Origin: Halopseudomonas xinjiangensis
GTDB lineage: Bacteria > Pseudomonadota > Gammaproteobacteria > Pseudomonadales > Pseudomonadaceae
Direction: 5' to 3'
Assembly (NCBI GenBank): GCA_011050525.1
Contig: DRFO01000026.1
Span: 62,001-126,000, forward strand
Length of the DNA stretch: 64,000 nt
Each line of letters opens with the position of its first letter. Within the stretch, counting starts at the first letter, position 1. A program made the translations under genes and the position numbers. Of the stretch, positions 28,670 to 36,641 are shown piece by piece. The notes under the pieces were generated by a model, which was not told where the DNA came from, did no database searches, and saw nothing but the letters and a program-made list of their open reading frames with translations.

Positions 28670-28695
28670 AATTCATAATATTCATGTATTGAATT
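28670..28695. promoter_or_regulatory. Candidate LysR-type operator between leuC and the LysR gene
   Basis: The AT-rich divergent intergenic region carries inverted arms AATTCA and TGAATT separated by 14 bp of AT-rich DNA with further TTCAT/ATGTA partial symmetry. It lies 16 bp before the LysR start codon. LysR regulators typically bind such interrupted dyads near their own promoters. This is inference from position and symmetry only. Confidence 0.4.
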
Positions 28696-28711
28696 ACCAA
28701 CAGGAATACGA

Positions 28712-29590
28712 ATGGATACTGCCAACCTCTCTGCCTTCCTCGCTGTAGCAAGTAGCGGCTCCTTTTCACGGGCAGCCGAGGAGCTTTTCCTGACCCAGCC
28801 AGCGATCAGCAAACGCATCGCCGCCCTCGAGCTGCAACTGGAGGTCAGGCTGTTCGACCGCATCGGCCGGCACATCAGTCTCACCGAGGCTGGCCGTGCG
28901 CTCAAACCGCGTGCGGAGCACATCCTCAATACGCTGAGTGATACGCGCCGGGCGCTGAGTAACCTGTCATCTACTGTGCAGGGCAGGCTGTCGCTGGCGA
29001 CCAGTCATCATATAGGTCTGCACCGCCTGCCCTCAGTACTGCGCAGCTACACCAAGGCTTATCCGGAGGTGGCACTGGACATTCGCTTTCTGGATTCGGA
29101 AGTCGCCCACGAGAAGGTTCTTCATGGGGAGGTTGAACTGGCAGTGGTTACCCTGGCCCCACGCGTTGAGCCGCCAATCATCGCAACCCGAATCTGGGAG
29201 GACGCACTCGACTTTGTCGTGGCCCCTGAACATCCCCTGGCAGACTATAAAAGTGTAAGCCTTATGCAACTCGCGGAGTTTCCCGCTGTCTTTCCTGGTC
29301 CCAATACGTTTACTCATCGTGTAGTAAGCCAGCTGTTCGAGCAGCATGGGGTCAATCCGTACATCAGCATGAGCACTAATTACATGGAAACGATAAAGAT
29401 GATGGTGTCCATAGGACTGGCATGGAGCGTTTTACCCCGCACGATGCTCGATGAGCAGGTCAAGAGTCTGGTTGTGCCGGATGTGAGCCTGACCAGGCAG
29501 CTTGGCTGCATCTGGCATAGCGGCAGAACGCTATCCAATGCAGGGCAGGCACTGATTGCGCTGCTTCAAGGCGACAACTGCCATTGTTGA
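28712..29590 (+). CDS. LysR family transcriptional regulator divergent from leuC
   Basis: The 292-residue protein has an N-terminal winged helix-turn-helix (MDTANLSAFLAVASSGSFSR, then AAEELFLTQPAISKRIAALE), and a C-terminal effector domain of the periplasmic-binding type (LPSVLRSYTKAYPEVALDI). It is divergent from leuC, so it may regulate the leucine genes, itself, or both; the effector is not visible from sequence. The same place is held by a LysR gene in P. aeruginosa as I recall. The start ATG is preceded by CAGGAATACGA with AGGA about 6 nt upstream. Confidence 0.93.
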   Translation: MDTANLSAFLAVASSGSFSRAAEELFLTQPAISKRIAALELQLEVRLFDRIGRHISLTEAGRALKPRAEHILNTLSDTRRALSNLSSTVQGRLSLATSHHIGLHRLPSVLRSYTKAYPEVALDIRFLDSEVAHEKVLHGEVELAVVTLAPRVEPPIIATRIWEDALDFVVAPEHPLADYKSVSLMQLAEFPAVFPGPNTFTHRVVSQLFEQHGVNPYISMSTNYMETIKMMVSIGLAWSVLPRTMLDEQVKSLVVPDVSLTRQLGCIWHSGRTLSNAGQALIALLQGDNCHC

Positions 29591-29656
29591 GCACCCACAC
29601 CTTGTCGCCGCTCTTCCAAGCGGCTACCTTCAACTGACAAACCAAACTGAGAGTAA

Positions 29657-32596
29657 ATGTACATGGGGTTAACACCCGGTGCAGCTACAGAGGTCCCCGT
29701 TCTCCGGGACGAAGCGTTCCTGTTACTGTTTCGTCGCATGCCGGCACCTGCCCTATTGGTGGAGGATAGGACCAATCGGATTCTGGACCTCAACCCAACC
29801 TTTCAGACGGTGTTTGGATGGAAGCGGGAGGCCGTGGTAGGCCAGCTTGACGCTGAGTTTCCGCTTTGGGGGAATCCCCAACAACATCAGAAAATGCTTG
29901 ATAGCTTCGACGCGGCGCCCTCCTCCTCCCAGCTGGACTACACGTTGCGCCGACGCGATGGCTCGCTTAAGAAATGCTCGCTAGCGGTCGAAAGCCTGGT
30001 GATCGAAGGAACAACCGCCCGCCTCTACCTGTTCCAACCTCTCGCCTCTGGCGAAGCAACTGTCACTGAACGCCTACTATCGAGCCAGCAGAGCGCCCCA
30101 CCGGCACGTATCGATAGCGCACTCAGGCAGAGCCAGGACAGCCTCAGCCTTGCTCTGGATGCTGCGCAAATGGGGATATGGGACTGGGAAATCGCAACCG
30201 GTCTGTTGAATACCTCCCACCGCACAGCTGCACTGCACGGATATCCGGACGACGCCTGGAAAGGCCGGCTATCGGAATTCATGGCAAAGGTACCGCCGCA
30301 AGACAAACGCGCGATGCGACGGGCTTTCATCGCTATCTGCCGCGGTCGGCAGCAGCGCTACCGGCTGACCTACCGCGTCAAGCATGAGGGAGCCGCATGG
30401 CATTGGCTGGAAGTTACTGCCACCTTGCATCGCGATCCTTCCGGGAAGGCGTTGCGCATGGTCGGCACGTTGCTCGATATCACCAAGCGGCGGCGCAACG
30501 AGCAGGCATTGCTGGAAAGCGAGAGTAAATTCTCCAATCTATTCCAAGGCTTTCCCGACCCCTGTTCTCTGATAAACCTGGATAGCCATGTGATTATCGA
30601 GGTGAATCGCAGCTTCATTCGCTCCTTCGGTTACCAGCCCGAGCAAGTCATCGGACGCTCAATCATGGACATTGGATTCTGGAAGCCAGGGGACCAGCAC
30701 GAGATCGTTCTCGGTATGCTCAACGCCGGGGAGGTGCTGCGAGGTGTCCAGGTCAGTCTGCGTGGGAAACAGGGCCGGGCTCATATCTGCGAAATGTCCA
30801 GCGCGCTGTTTACCATCAATCGCCAGCGCTGTGTACTGCTCTCCTTTCGAGACATCAGCGCAAGAAAGCTGGCTGAGGCCGCATTAAGGGCCTCAGAAAA
30901 CAAATTTGCCCTGGCCTTTAAGGCAAGCCCCGATTCAATGAGCATTTCGGAGCGGGACACGGGAATACATCTTGAGATCAATGAGGGGTTCACCCGACTG
31001 ACGGGCTTCTCCGCCTCAGAGGTGATAGGAAGGACAGCTGACGAGCTGGAAATCTGGTCGGACGTCAGTGAACGGGACAAGTTGATGGCCGAGCTGAGCG
31101 CTTACGGCAGAATTCAGCAGAAGGTCATGCACATTCGGAACAAATACGACCAGATTTGCACTGTGTCGGTATCGGTCGAGCCGCTGGAGCTCAACGATGC
31201 CGACTGCCTGCTCATCACGGCCAGAGATATTACCGAACAGAAGCGAATCGAAGCACGGATCAAACACCTTGCCTATCACGATGCGTTGACCGATCTGCCA
31301 AATCGACTATTGCTGAACGACCGCCTGACCCAGAACATCGCTCTGTATCAGCGCCACCGGTTGAAGGGAGCGTTGCTGTTCTTCGATCTTGACCACTTCA
31401 AACATATCAACGATTCGCTGGGTCATTCGAGTGGCGACGCCGTGCTGCAAGAGGTGACCCGCCGACTGTTGATGGTAGTGCGTCAGGAAGACACCGTGGC
31501 CCGATTGGGCGGAGACGAATTCGTGGTATTGATCAGTGGACTGGAGGAGGACGATCCATATTTCATGGAGTCCATACATTCCACAGCGGAAAAACTGCTG
31601 AGCGCGCTTTCCATGCCTATGGAAATCGAAGGCCACAGTCTGCAAGTCAGCACCAGCATCGGTATTGCGTTAATTCCCGACCACGGAGACAACCCCGGCG
31701 ACCTGCTCAAAAGAGCTGATATCGCCTTGTACAAGGTGAAGGAAAGCGGTCGCAACGGTATTGCCTTCTTTGAACAGGCCATGCAACTGGTCGCCAGCGA
31801 GCGTCTGGCCATCGAATCCGAGTTACGCATGGCCCTGGCAAGCTCCGAATTCGTCGTGTACTACCAGCCGCAGTTCGATACGCAGGCCCAGCGTGTCGTT
31901 GGAGGCGAGGCGCTGATGCGCTGGAACCATCCGCACAAGGGACTGATAGGACCTGCTGCGTTCATGGATATTCTTGAAGAAAGCAGCATGATCGTTGAAG
32001 CCGGCGCCTGGGTTCTTCAGCAGTCATGCCGTTTTGTGGCCGAGTTGATCAGCGGCGGTCATATAGATGTGCAGCACTTCAGCATGAGCGTCAACATAAG
32101 CCCCCGGCAATTCCGCCAGCCGGGATTTGTCGAGCAGGTAAAAAATGCCATTCTGCCGCTCGGCATTCCGCCCAGCTGCATCAAGCTGGAGATTACCGAG
32201 GGGGTGGTGATTCAGAACATCAACGACACCGTCGAAAAGATGCAGGAACTGCGCAGGTTCGGGGTGCTCTTCGCTATTGATGATTTCGGCACAGGCTATT
32301 CTTCCTTAAGCTATCTGAAACGCCTCCCGCTGGACCTGATCAAAATCGACCAGTCCTTCGTCAGGGACTGCACCGAAAAAGGAAACGACACCGAAATCAT
32401 TCGGGCTATCATCGCCATTGCGCGCAACCTGGGGCTTGAAATGATTGCTGAAGGGGTAGAAACCGCCGAACAGCTTGATTTTCTCAAGCAGCAGTCTTGC
32501 CATTGTTACCAGGGCTACCTGTTCAGCCCCCCCGTCTCTGCCCAGGAATTTGTTGAATTGCTGGGCAGCGCCCCGCCTTCGGCTGACCAGGCCTAG
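29657..32596 (+). CDS. Soluble four-PAS GGDEF-EAL cyclic-di-GMP enzyme
   Basis: The 979-residue protein has no membrane helix. PAS domains lie at about residues 20-135, 163-275, 288-400 and 414-530; the second has the PAS-3-like LALDAAQMGIWDWEIATG and its following PAC segment. GGDEF begins near 538, with an intact LGGDEF (618-622) and an RxxD inhibitory site (RQED) five residues ahead. EAL begins near 730, with EAL at 751-753. SVNISPRQFRQ, EITEGVVI, DDFGTGYSSLSYL, IKIDQSF, AEGVE and QGYLFSP are intact, so phosphodiesterase activity is plausible. It follows the LysR gene by 66 bp. The multiple PAS domains suggest cytoplasmic redox or ligand sensing; the ligand is unknown. Confidence 0.93.
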   Translation: MYMGLTPGAATEVPVLRDEAFLLLFRRMPAPALLVEDRTNRILDLNPTFQTVFGWKREAVVGQLDAEFPLWGNPQQHQKMLDSFDAAPSSSQLDYTLRRRDGSLKKCSLAVESLVIEGTTARLYLFQPLASGEATVTERLLSSQQSAPPARIDSALRQSQDSLSLALDAAQMGIWDWEIATGLLNTSHRTAALHGYPDDAWKGRLSEFMAKVPPQDKRAMRRAFIAICRGRQQRYRLTYRVKHEGAAWHWLEVTATLHRDPSGKALRMVGTLLDITKRRRNEQALLESESKFSNLFQGFPDPCSLINLDSHVIIEVNRSFIRSFGYQPEQVIGRSIMDIGFWKPGDQHEIVLGMLNAGEVLRGVQVSLRGKQGRAHICEMSSALFTINRQRCVLLSFRDISARKLAEAALRASENKFALAFKASPDSMSISERDTGIHLEINEGFTRLTGFSASEVIGRTADELEIWSDVSERDKLMAELSAYGRIQQKVMHIRNKYDQICTVSVSVEPLELNDADCLLITARDITEQKRIEARIKHLAYHDALTDLPNRLLLNDRLTQNIALYQRHRLKGALLFFDLDHFKHINDSLGHSSGDAVLQEVTRRLLMVVRQEDTVARLGGDEFVVLISGLEEDDPYFMESIHSTAEKLLSALSMPMEIEGHSLQVSTSIGIALIPDHGDNPGDLLKRADIALYKVKESGRNGIAFFEQAMQLVASERLAIESELRMALASSEFVVYYQPQFDTQAQRVVGGEALMRWNHPHKGLIGPAAFMDILEESSMIVEAGAWVLQQSCRFVAELISGGHIDVQHFSMSVNISPRQFRQPGFVEQVKNAILPLGIPPSCIKLEITEGVVIQNINDTVEKMQELRRFGVLFAIDDFGTGYSSLSYLKRLPLDLIKIDQSFVRDCTEKGNDTEIIRAIIAIARNLGLEMIAEGVETAEQLDFLKQQSCHCYQGYLFSPPVSAQEFVELLGSAPPSADQA

Positions 32597-32734
32597 CCTA
32601 CTGGCGACATCTGAACTGCGATCTCTTTCACAAAAGGATGGATAACCGAAACGCTTCGTCTGATAACGTGCCACTATGCAGGGGCTTGGGTAGATACCCG
32701 AAGCTGAATTATGAACCACCACGGAGTAACACCA

Positions 32735-33274
32735 ATGAACAAATCAATGCTGTCAGGAATCGTAATCGGTGCGATCGTCGCCACCGCTGGCGGCGCCTTT
32801 GCCGGTTACAGCGCCATGACCAGTAAATCCCCCACCCACGCAGAGGTGACCAACGTCGCCGAAATAACGGAAGATCAACGCACGCCGCGCGAGGTCTGCC
32901 AGGACGTAGTCATTACGCGTCAGCGTCCTGTTCAGGATGAACACAAGGTGCTCGGCACCGTCGCGGGCGCCTTGATCGGCGGGGTGCTGGGCAATCAGGT
33001 CGGCGGCGGGAGCGGCAAGAAGATTGCTACCGTAGCGGGTGCCGCTGCCGGCGGATACGCGGGCAACAAGACCCAGGAGAAGATGCAGGCCGGCGATACC
33101 TATACCACTGTCGAAAATCGTTGTGAAACAGTTTACGACAGCAGCTCGAAGGTTGTGGGCTACCAGGTTGATTACGTTATCGGCGACCAGCCTGGTACCG
33201 TTCGCATGGACAATCATCCGGGCGAGCAGATTCCGCTGCAGGATGGACAGCTGAATATTGCCAGCAAGCAGTAA
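32735..33274 (+). CDS. Glycine-zipper 2TM domain protein
   Basis: The 179-residue protein has an N-terminal hydrophobic segment (MLSGIVIGAIVATAGGAFAGYSA) that may be a signal peptide or anchor. The central glycine zipper (LGTVAGALIGGVLGNQVGGG and ATVAGAAAGGYAGNKTQ) matches the family of outer-membrane or envelope glycine-zipper proteins (PF05433). A conserved C-terminal region has YTTVENRCETVYD and QVDYVIGDQPGTVRM. The ATG at 32735 has GGAG 8 nt upstream; an earlier ATG at 32711 lacks one. It ends in a strong terminator. Function unknown. Confidence 0.85.
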   Translation: MNKSMLSGIVIGAIVATAGGAFAGYSAMTSKSPTHAEVTNVAEITEDQRTPREVCQDVVITRQRPVQDEHKVLGTVAGALIGGVLGNQVGGGSGKKIATVAGAAAGGYAGNKTQEKMQAGDTYTTVENRCETVYDSSSKVVGYQVDYVIGDQPGTVRMDNHPGEQIPLQDGQLNIASKQ

Positions 33275-33291
33275 CCCGCCGTCGTACTTGG

Positions 33292-33320
33292 AAGCCCGGG
33301 CCATGTGTCCGGGCTTTTTA
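33292..33320 (+). terminator. Rho-independent terminator after the glycine-zipper gene
   Basis: AAGCCCGG, a 9-nt loop, and CCGGGCTT form an 8-bp stem followed by TTTTTA. It lies 17 bp after the stop and touches the 3' end of the convergent finR gene, so it may also serve that gene. Confidence 0.85.
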
Positions 33321-34208
33321 TATTTGCTGGTTTGAGTCTTTGCACATTTCCAGCCAGCGCTCGATTCCCGCACTGCGGAATTTGTTACGCTGCAAGGCAA
33401 AATAGAAACTGCGACGAAAATCTCTCTGCGGCACCGATAGCGGTACCAGGCTGCCACGCTTGAACGCTTCGACCAGCGTGATGGCCGACAGACAGCCAAT
33501 ACCCAGCCCCGCCTCTACCGCTCGCTTGATTGCTTCGGTGTGCTGCAGTTCAAGCTTGATCTGCAGGTTTGGCAACAGGCCGTGCATCGCCCATTCGAAA
33601 TGCTGGCGGGTCCCGGACCCTGGTTCCCGGACTATCCACTCAGCAGTCAGAAGGTCCTCGTCGGCGAGCCAGGGTTTGCCTGCCCAGGCATGATCCGGAG
33701 CACAAAACACCACCAACTCATCGTCCCGCCAATGGTGCATGTCCAGTTCCGGGTGGTGGACCTCGCCCTCAATAAGACCAATATCCAGCTCAAAATTGGC
33801 CACCTTGCGCACAATGGTTGCGGTGTTGGCAACTTCCAGTTGGACCCTCGCCCCGCTCTGCTCAACCATGTAACGAGCCATGATCTCCACCGCGAGATAA
33901 TTCCCGATGCTGAGGGTTGCCCCCACCTTCAGGTTACCTATATCTTCATGACTGGCCAGCACCGATTCCAGACTGCCGGCCTGATCCATCAGCGCTTGCG
34001 CCTTGGGCCGCAGCATAGAGCCGAGTTCGTTAAGCTGCAGGCGCTTTCCCACCCGATCAAATAGCTGCACATCGAACTGGCGCTCCAGATCTCTGAGGGC
34101 GCTACTGGCCGCAGACTGTGACATGGACAGACTCTCCGCCGCCCGCGTGAGGTTTTCATGGAAGGCGGTAGCGAGAAAGACTTCAAGCTGACGAAGGGTG
34201 TATTTCAT
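33318..34208 (-). CDS. finR: LysR family regulator, FinR-like
   Basis: The 296-residue protein has the LysR N-terminal domain (MKYTLRQLEVFLATAFHENL, then SMSQSAASSALRDLERQFDV) and an effector-binding C-terminal domain. It is divergent from fpr with a 100-bp gap. In Pseudomonas putida, FinR is the LysR regulator next to fpr and activates it under oxidative stress; the family place and linkage are the basis for the name. The start codon abuts an 8-bp inverted arm and has no clear Shine-Dalgarno, so a weak or leaderless start is possible. Effector unknown. Confidence 0.85.
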   Translation of the reverse strand: MKYTLRQLEVFLATAFHENLTRAAESLSMSQSAASSALRDLERQFDVQLFDRVGKRLQLNELGSMLRPKAQALMDQAGSLESVLASHEDIGNLKVGATLSIGNYLAVEIMARYMVEQSGARVQLEVANTATIVRKVANFELDIGLIEGEVHHPELDMHHWRDDELVVFCAPDHAWAGKPWLADEDLLTAEWIVREPGSGTRQHFEWAMHGLLPNLQIKLELQHTEAIKRAVEAGLGIGCLSAITLVEAFKRGSLVPLSVPQRDFRRSFYFALQRNKFRSAGIERWLEMCKDSNQQI

Positions 34209-34256
34209 TATCGGTTTTTCCGTTTATATATGCGCATATAAGTCGCTTAACCGATA
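34209..34256. promoter_or_regulatory. Nested palindromes between finR and fpr, candidate FinR operator
   Basis: TATCGGTT at 34209-34216 and AACCGATA at 34249-34256 are perfect 8-bp inverted arms. Inside them lies the perfect 14-bp palindrome TATATGCGCATATA at 34227-34240. The centres of the two are one base apart, so this is one symmetrical array of about 48 bp. It is placed where a LysR protein would control its own gene and fpr. The function is inferred from position. Confidence 0.55.
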
Positions 34257-34308
34257 TAGTACCAAAGCGTAGACTCCTTGCCATCAGATTGAAGAAGGGA
34301 GAACGACT

Positions 34309-35082
34309 ATGGCTGGCTTCAACACCGAAAAGGTAATCAGTGTTCACCACTGGACCGACAATCTATTCAGCTTCAAGACCACCCGCGATCCGGGATTTCG
34401 ATTCAAGAACGGCCACTTCATCATGATCGGCCTGGAGGTTGAAGGCAGGCCGCTGATGCGAGCCTACAGTATCGCCAGCCCAAATTACGAGGACACGCTG
34501 GAGTTTTTCAGCATCAAGGTGCAGGACGGCCCTCTTACCTCACGCTTGCAGAATATCCGGGAGGGGGACCAGATCATGGTCAGCCGCAAGCCCACCGGCA
34601 CGCTGGTTCTGGACCACCTGTTGCCTGGCCGGAATCTGTATCTGCTCAGCACAGGAACCGGTCTGGCGCCCTTTATCAGCATCATTCAGGATCCGGAAAC
34701 CTACGAGCAGTATGACAAGGTCATCCTTACGCATGGTTGCCGTCACGTTCGCGAATTGGCTTATCAGGAGCTGATTGACCAGCAATTACCCAATCACGAG
34801 TATTTCGGGGAGATGGTTCGAGACAAACTCATTTACTACCCTACCGTGACCCGCGAGCCGTTTCGCAACCAGGGGCGCCTGACTGACCTGATGTCCAGCG
34901 GCAAGCTGTTTGAGGATATAGGTCTGCCGCCCCTGGATCTTGAGGCGGACCGATTCATGCTTTGCGGCAGTCCAAGCATGCTCAAGGATACTTGCGCCAT
35001 TCTCGACAGCCAGGGTTTCAAGGAAGCAAGGCACGGGGACCAGGGGCACTACGTGATCGAACGTGCCTTCGTCGAGAAGTAA
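34309..35082 (+). CDS. fpr: Ferredoxin/flavodoxin--NADP+ reductase
   Basis: Fpr is a FAD enzyme that moves electrons between NADPH and ferredoxin or flavodoxin, used in oxidative-stress defence and Fe-S or heme metabolism. The 257-residue protein matches Pseudomonas Fpr closely: SVHHWTDNLFSFKTTRDPG, the FAD-binding PLMRAYSIASPNYE, GPLTSRLQNIREGDQIMVSR, LLSTGTGLAPFISIIQDPE (NADP pyrophosphate site), and LCGSPSMLKDTC. It ends in VIERAFVEK. The start has GAAGGGAG 7 nt upstream. It is divergent from finR, and its 3' side leads into a hairpin and the structured repeat array. Confidence 0.96.
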   Translation: MAGFNTEKVISVHHWTDNLFSFKTTRDPGFRFKNGHFIMIGLEVEGRPLMRAYSIASPNYEDTLEFFSIKVQDGPLTSRLQNIREGDQIMVSRKPTGTLVLDHLLPGRNLYLLSTGTGLAPFISIIQDPETYEQYDKVILTHGCRHVRELAYQELIDQQLPNHEYFGEMVRDKLIYYPTVTREPFRNQGRLTDLMSSGKLFEDIGLPPLDLEADRFMLCGSPSMLKDTCAILDSQGFKEARHGDQGHYVIERAFVEK

Positions 35083-35092
35083 GCGCCACCTC

Positions 35093-35124
35093 GCTCGGGC
35101 TGACAGCCGCAGCCCGGGCCTTTG
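35093..35124 (+). terminator. Hairpin after fpr, probable terminator
   Basis: GCTCGGGCT and AGCCCGGGC form a 9-bp stem with one G-T wobble and a 9-nt loop. The downstream CCTTTGC is only weakly T-rich. It lies 10 bp after the fpr stop. Termination may be partial. Confidence 0.55.
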
Positions 35125-35160
35125 CGGAACCGCCGATAGCCTCCGAGAAAGTGAGTTTCA

Positions 35161-35256
35161 CCTGGGAGGGTCAAGCACCAGCTTGAAGCGACGTCAGGCC
35201 TGGACTGCTGAAGCTGCTGCGAGACTAGGTATCGAGCTGTGCTCGCCAGTCCCGGG
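35161..35256 (+). repeat. Structured repeat, tandem copy 1 after fpr
   Basis: This is the first of three units with a period of about 150 bp that fill the 494-bp fpr-to-dehydrogenase gap; no gene is seen there. The unit runs from CCTGGGA to TCCCGGG, which pair over 7 bp with one wobble. Inside are the hairpins TCAAGC-ACCA-GCTTGA and CGAGC-TGT-GCTCG. A spacer (GAAGACCCGCGCCTGAGGG, then AATAGCCGCTAACTCTCCGA) separates it from copy 2. It is on the fpr coding strand. Confidence 0.8.
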
Positions 35257-35309
35257 AAGACCCGCGCCTGAGGGCAATAGCCGCTAACTCTCCGAAAGAA
35301 TGGCTGTTA

Positions 35310-35407
35310 CCTGGGACGGTCAAGCACCAGCTTGATCAACGGCGCTGGGCCTGGACTGCTGAAGCTGCTGCGAGACTAGGTATCGAGCTGTGCTCGCCAG
35401 TCCCGGG
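35310..35407 (+). repeat. Structured repeat, tandem copy 2 after fpr
   Basis: The unit begins 149 bp after copy 1 and is almost identical to it for most of its length, including the spacer. It has the same CCTGGGA/TCCCGGG closing stem and both internal hairpins. It differs by TTGATCAACGGCGC in place of TTGAAGCGACGTCA. Confidence 0.8.
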
Positions 35408-35460
35408 AAGACCCGCGCCTGAGGGCAATAGCCGCTAACTCTCCGAAAGAACGGGTGTTA

Positions 35461-35558
35461 CCTGGGACGGTCAAGCACCAGCTTGATCAACGGCGCTGGG
35501 CCTGGACTGCTGAAGCTGCTACGAGATTAGATTCGAGCTGGGGCCCGACAGCCCCAGG
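35461..35558 (+). repeat. Structured repeat, tandem copy 3 after fpr
   Basis: The unit begins 151 bp after copy 2. The first two-thirds match copy 2, and the end diverges: the second hairpin is replaced by CTGGGGC-CCGACA-GCCCCAG, a perfect 7-bp stem. The diverged end resembles the metZ-side copy (CGACAG before the closing CC-AGG). It ends 18 bp before the stop codon of the convergent dehydrogenase gene. Confidence 0.75.
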
Positions 35559-35576
35559 AGAACCCGCATCTGCGCG

Positions 35577-36338
35577 TTATTCCACGTAGATCATCTGTCT
35601 TGTCATGCCACCATCTGCGACAAGATTTTGCCCTGTGATAAAGCCGGCATCGTTTCCAAGGAGAAACGCCACCAAAGCGGCGATATCATCAGGCTGCCCC
35701 ACGCGACCCACCGCGTGTTGATCATGATCAATCGCTCGCAAAGGATCGCCATGCTGTTGCGGCGACGGTCGCGTATCAATCCAGCCTGGACTGACCGCAT
35801 TGACCCGAATGGTAGGCCCAAGGCTGATCGCCAGCGCATGGGTAAGCGCAACCAGGCCGCCCTTGCTGGCCGCATAAGCTTCGGTATGGGCTTCGGACTG
35901 GATGGCGCGAGTCGACGCCATGTTCACGATGGATCCCCCGCTCTCACGCAGTAGTGGAATCGCGTGCTTGGACAACAGAAAGGCGCCGGTGAGATTGGTG
36001 GTGATCCGTCGATTCCATTCCTCAAGGCTTAGTTGTTCGACAGGTCCGCTGTCCGGATCGGCTATTCCCGCGTTATTCACCAGCCCGTTCAACTGCCCGA
36101 AGTCCTCCTCAATCCGCTCAATACAGGAAACGACACTGCTTTCGTCAGTCACATCCAGCTCAACGAATTCCACCGCACCGAATCGGGCCAGCTCCTCGAC
36201 CGTGTCCTGACCGATCACTTCGTCTATATCGCCCACCACGACTGCCCAGCCGTCGCGTAGCAATCTGAGGGCCACGCCACGGCCTATCCCCCGGGCGGCG
36301 CCGGTAACCAGCGCCACCCGGATTGAGTCATCGCTCAT
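35577..36338 (-). CDS. SDR family oxidoreductase
   Basis: The 253-residue protein is a classical short-chain dehydrogenase. It has the cofactor motif LVTGAARGIGRG, the NNAG motif in LVNNAGIADPDSG, and the Ser-Tyr-Lys catalytic set in VNMASTRAIQSEAH and YAASKGGLVAL. GWIDTRPSPQQ is in the substrate loop, and the C-terminal GQNLVADGGMT is usual. The ATG directly follows the TGA of the upstream PLDc_N gene. The substrate is not recognisable. The 3' side faces the structured repeat array. Confidence 0.88.
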   Translation of the reverse strand: MSDDSIRVALVTGAARGIGRGVALRLLRDGWAVVVGDIDEVIGQDTVEELARFGAVEFVELDVTDESSVVSCIERIEEDFGQLNGLVNNAGIADPDSGPVEQLSLEEWNRRITTNLTGAFLLSKHAIPLLRESGGSIVNMASTRAIQSEAHTEAYAASKGGLVALTHALAISLGPTIRVNAVSPGWIDTRPSPQQHGDPLRAIDHDQHAVGRVGQPDDIAALVAFLLGNDAGFITGQNLVADGGMTRQMIYVE

Positions 36339-36530
36339 TCAGGTCCTTCCACCGCGCGGACCTGCAAAGAACCACACAATCAGTCCGATAACCGGGACGA
36401 TCAGTATGAATAAAACCCACAGAACCTTGGCCACAGTACTGGCTCCGCTCTGCACGATCTTGATGATGGCCCAGATGCTCAGAACGAGAATGATCAGGCC
36501 AACAATTCCACCACCTACATTAAGATCCAT
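36339..36530 (-). CDS. PLDc_N-type small membrane protein
   Basis: The 63-residue protein has two membrane helices (GIVGLIILVLSIWAIIKIV and VLWVLFILIVPVIGLIVWFF) and ends GPRGGRT. This is the PLDc_N domain (PF13396), which also forms the N-terminus of cardiolipin synthases but often stands alone. The ATG at 36530 has AAGGGG upstream; a longer frame to 36593 lacks support. It abuts the dehydrogenase gene. Function unknown. Confidence 0.85.
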   Translation of the reverse strand: MDLNVGGGIVGLIILVLSIWAIIKIVQSGASTVAKVLWVLFILIVPVIGLIVWFFAGPRGGRT

Positions 36531-36641
36531 GTGCAACCCCTTGTTATGATGTAGTTCTATTTTTAGTGAAACAACGTGACAGAACAGCGACACGTAAACT
36601 TATGGACTACCAGCGCGACAGATGGTTCGGGGGGGCCGCCC

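Noticed and set aside
35140..35570. CRISPR array
   Set aside because: The repeats have a 150-bp period, the spacers are themselves repeated, and no cas genes are nearby.
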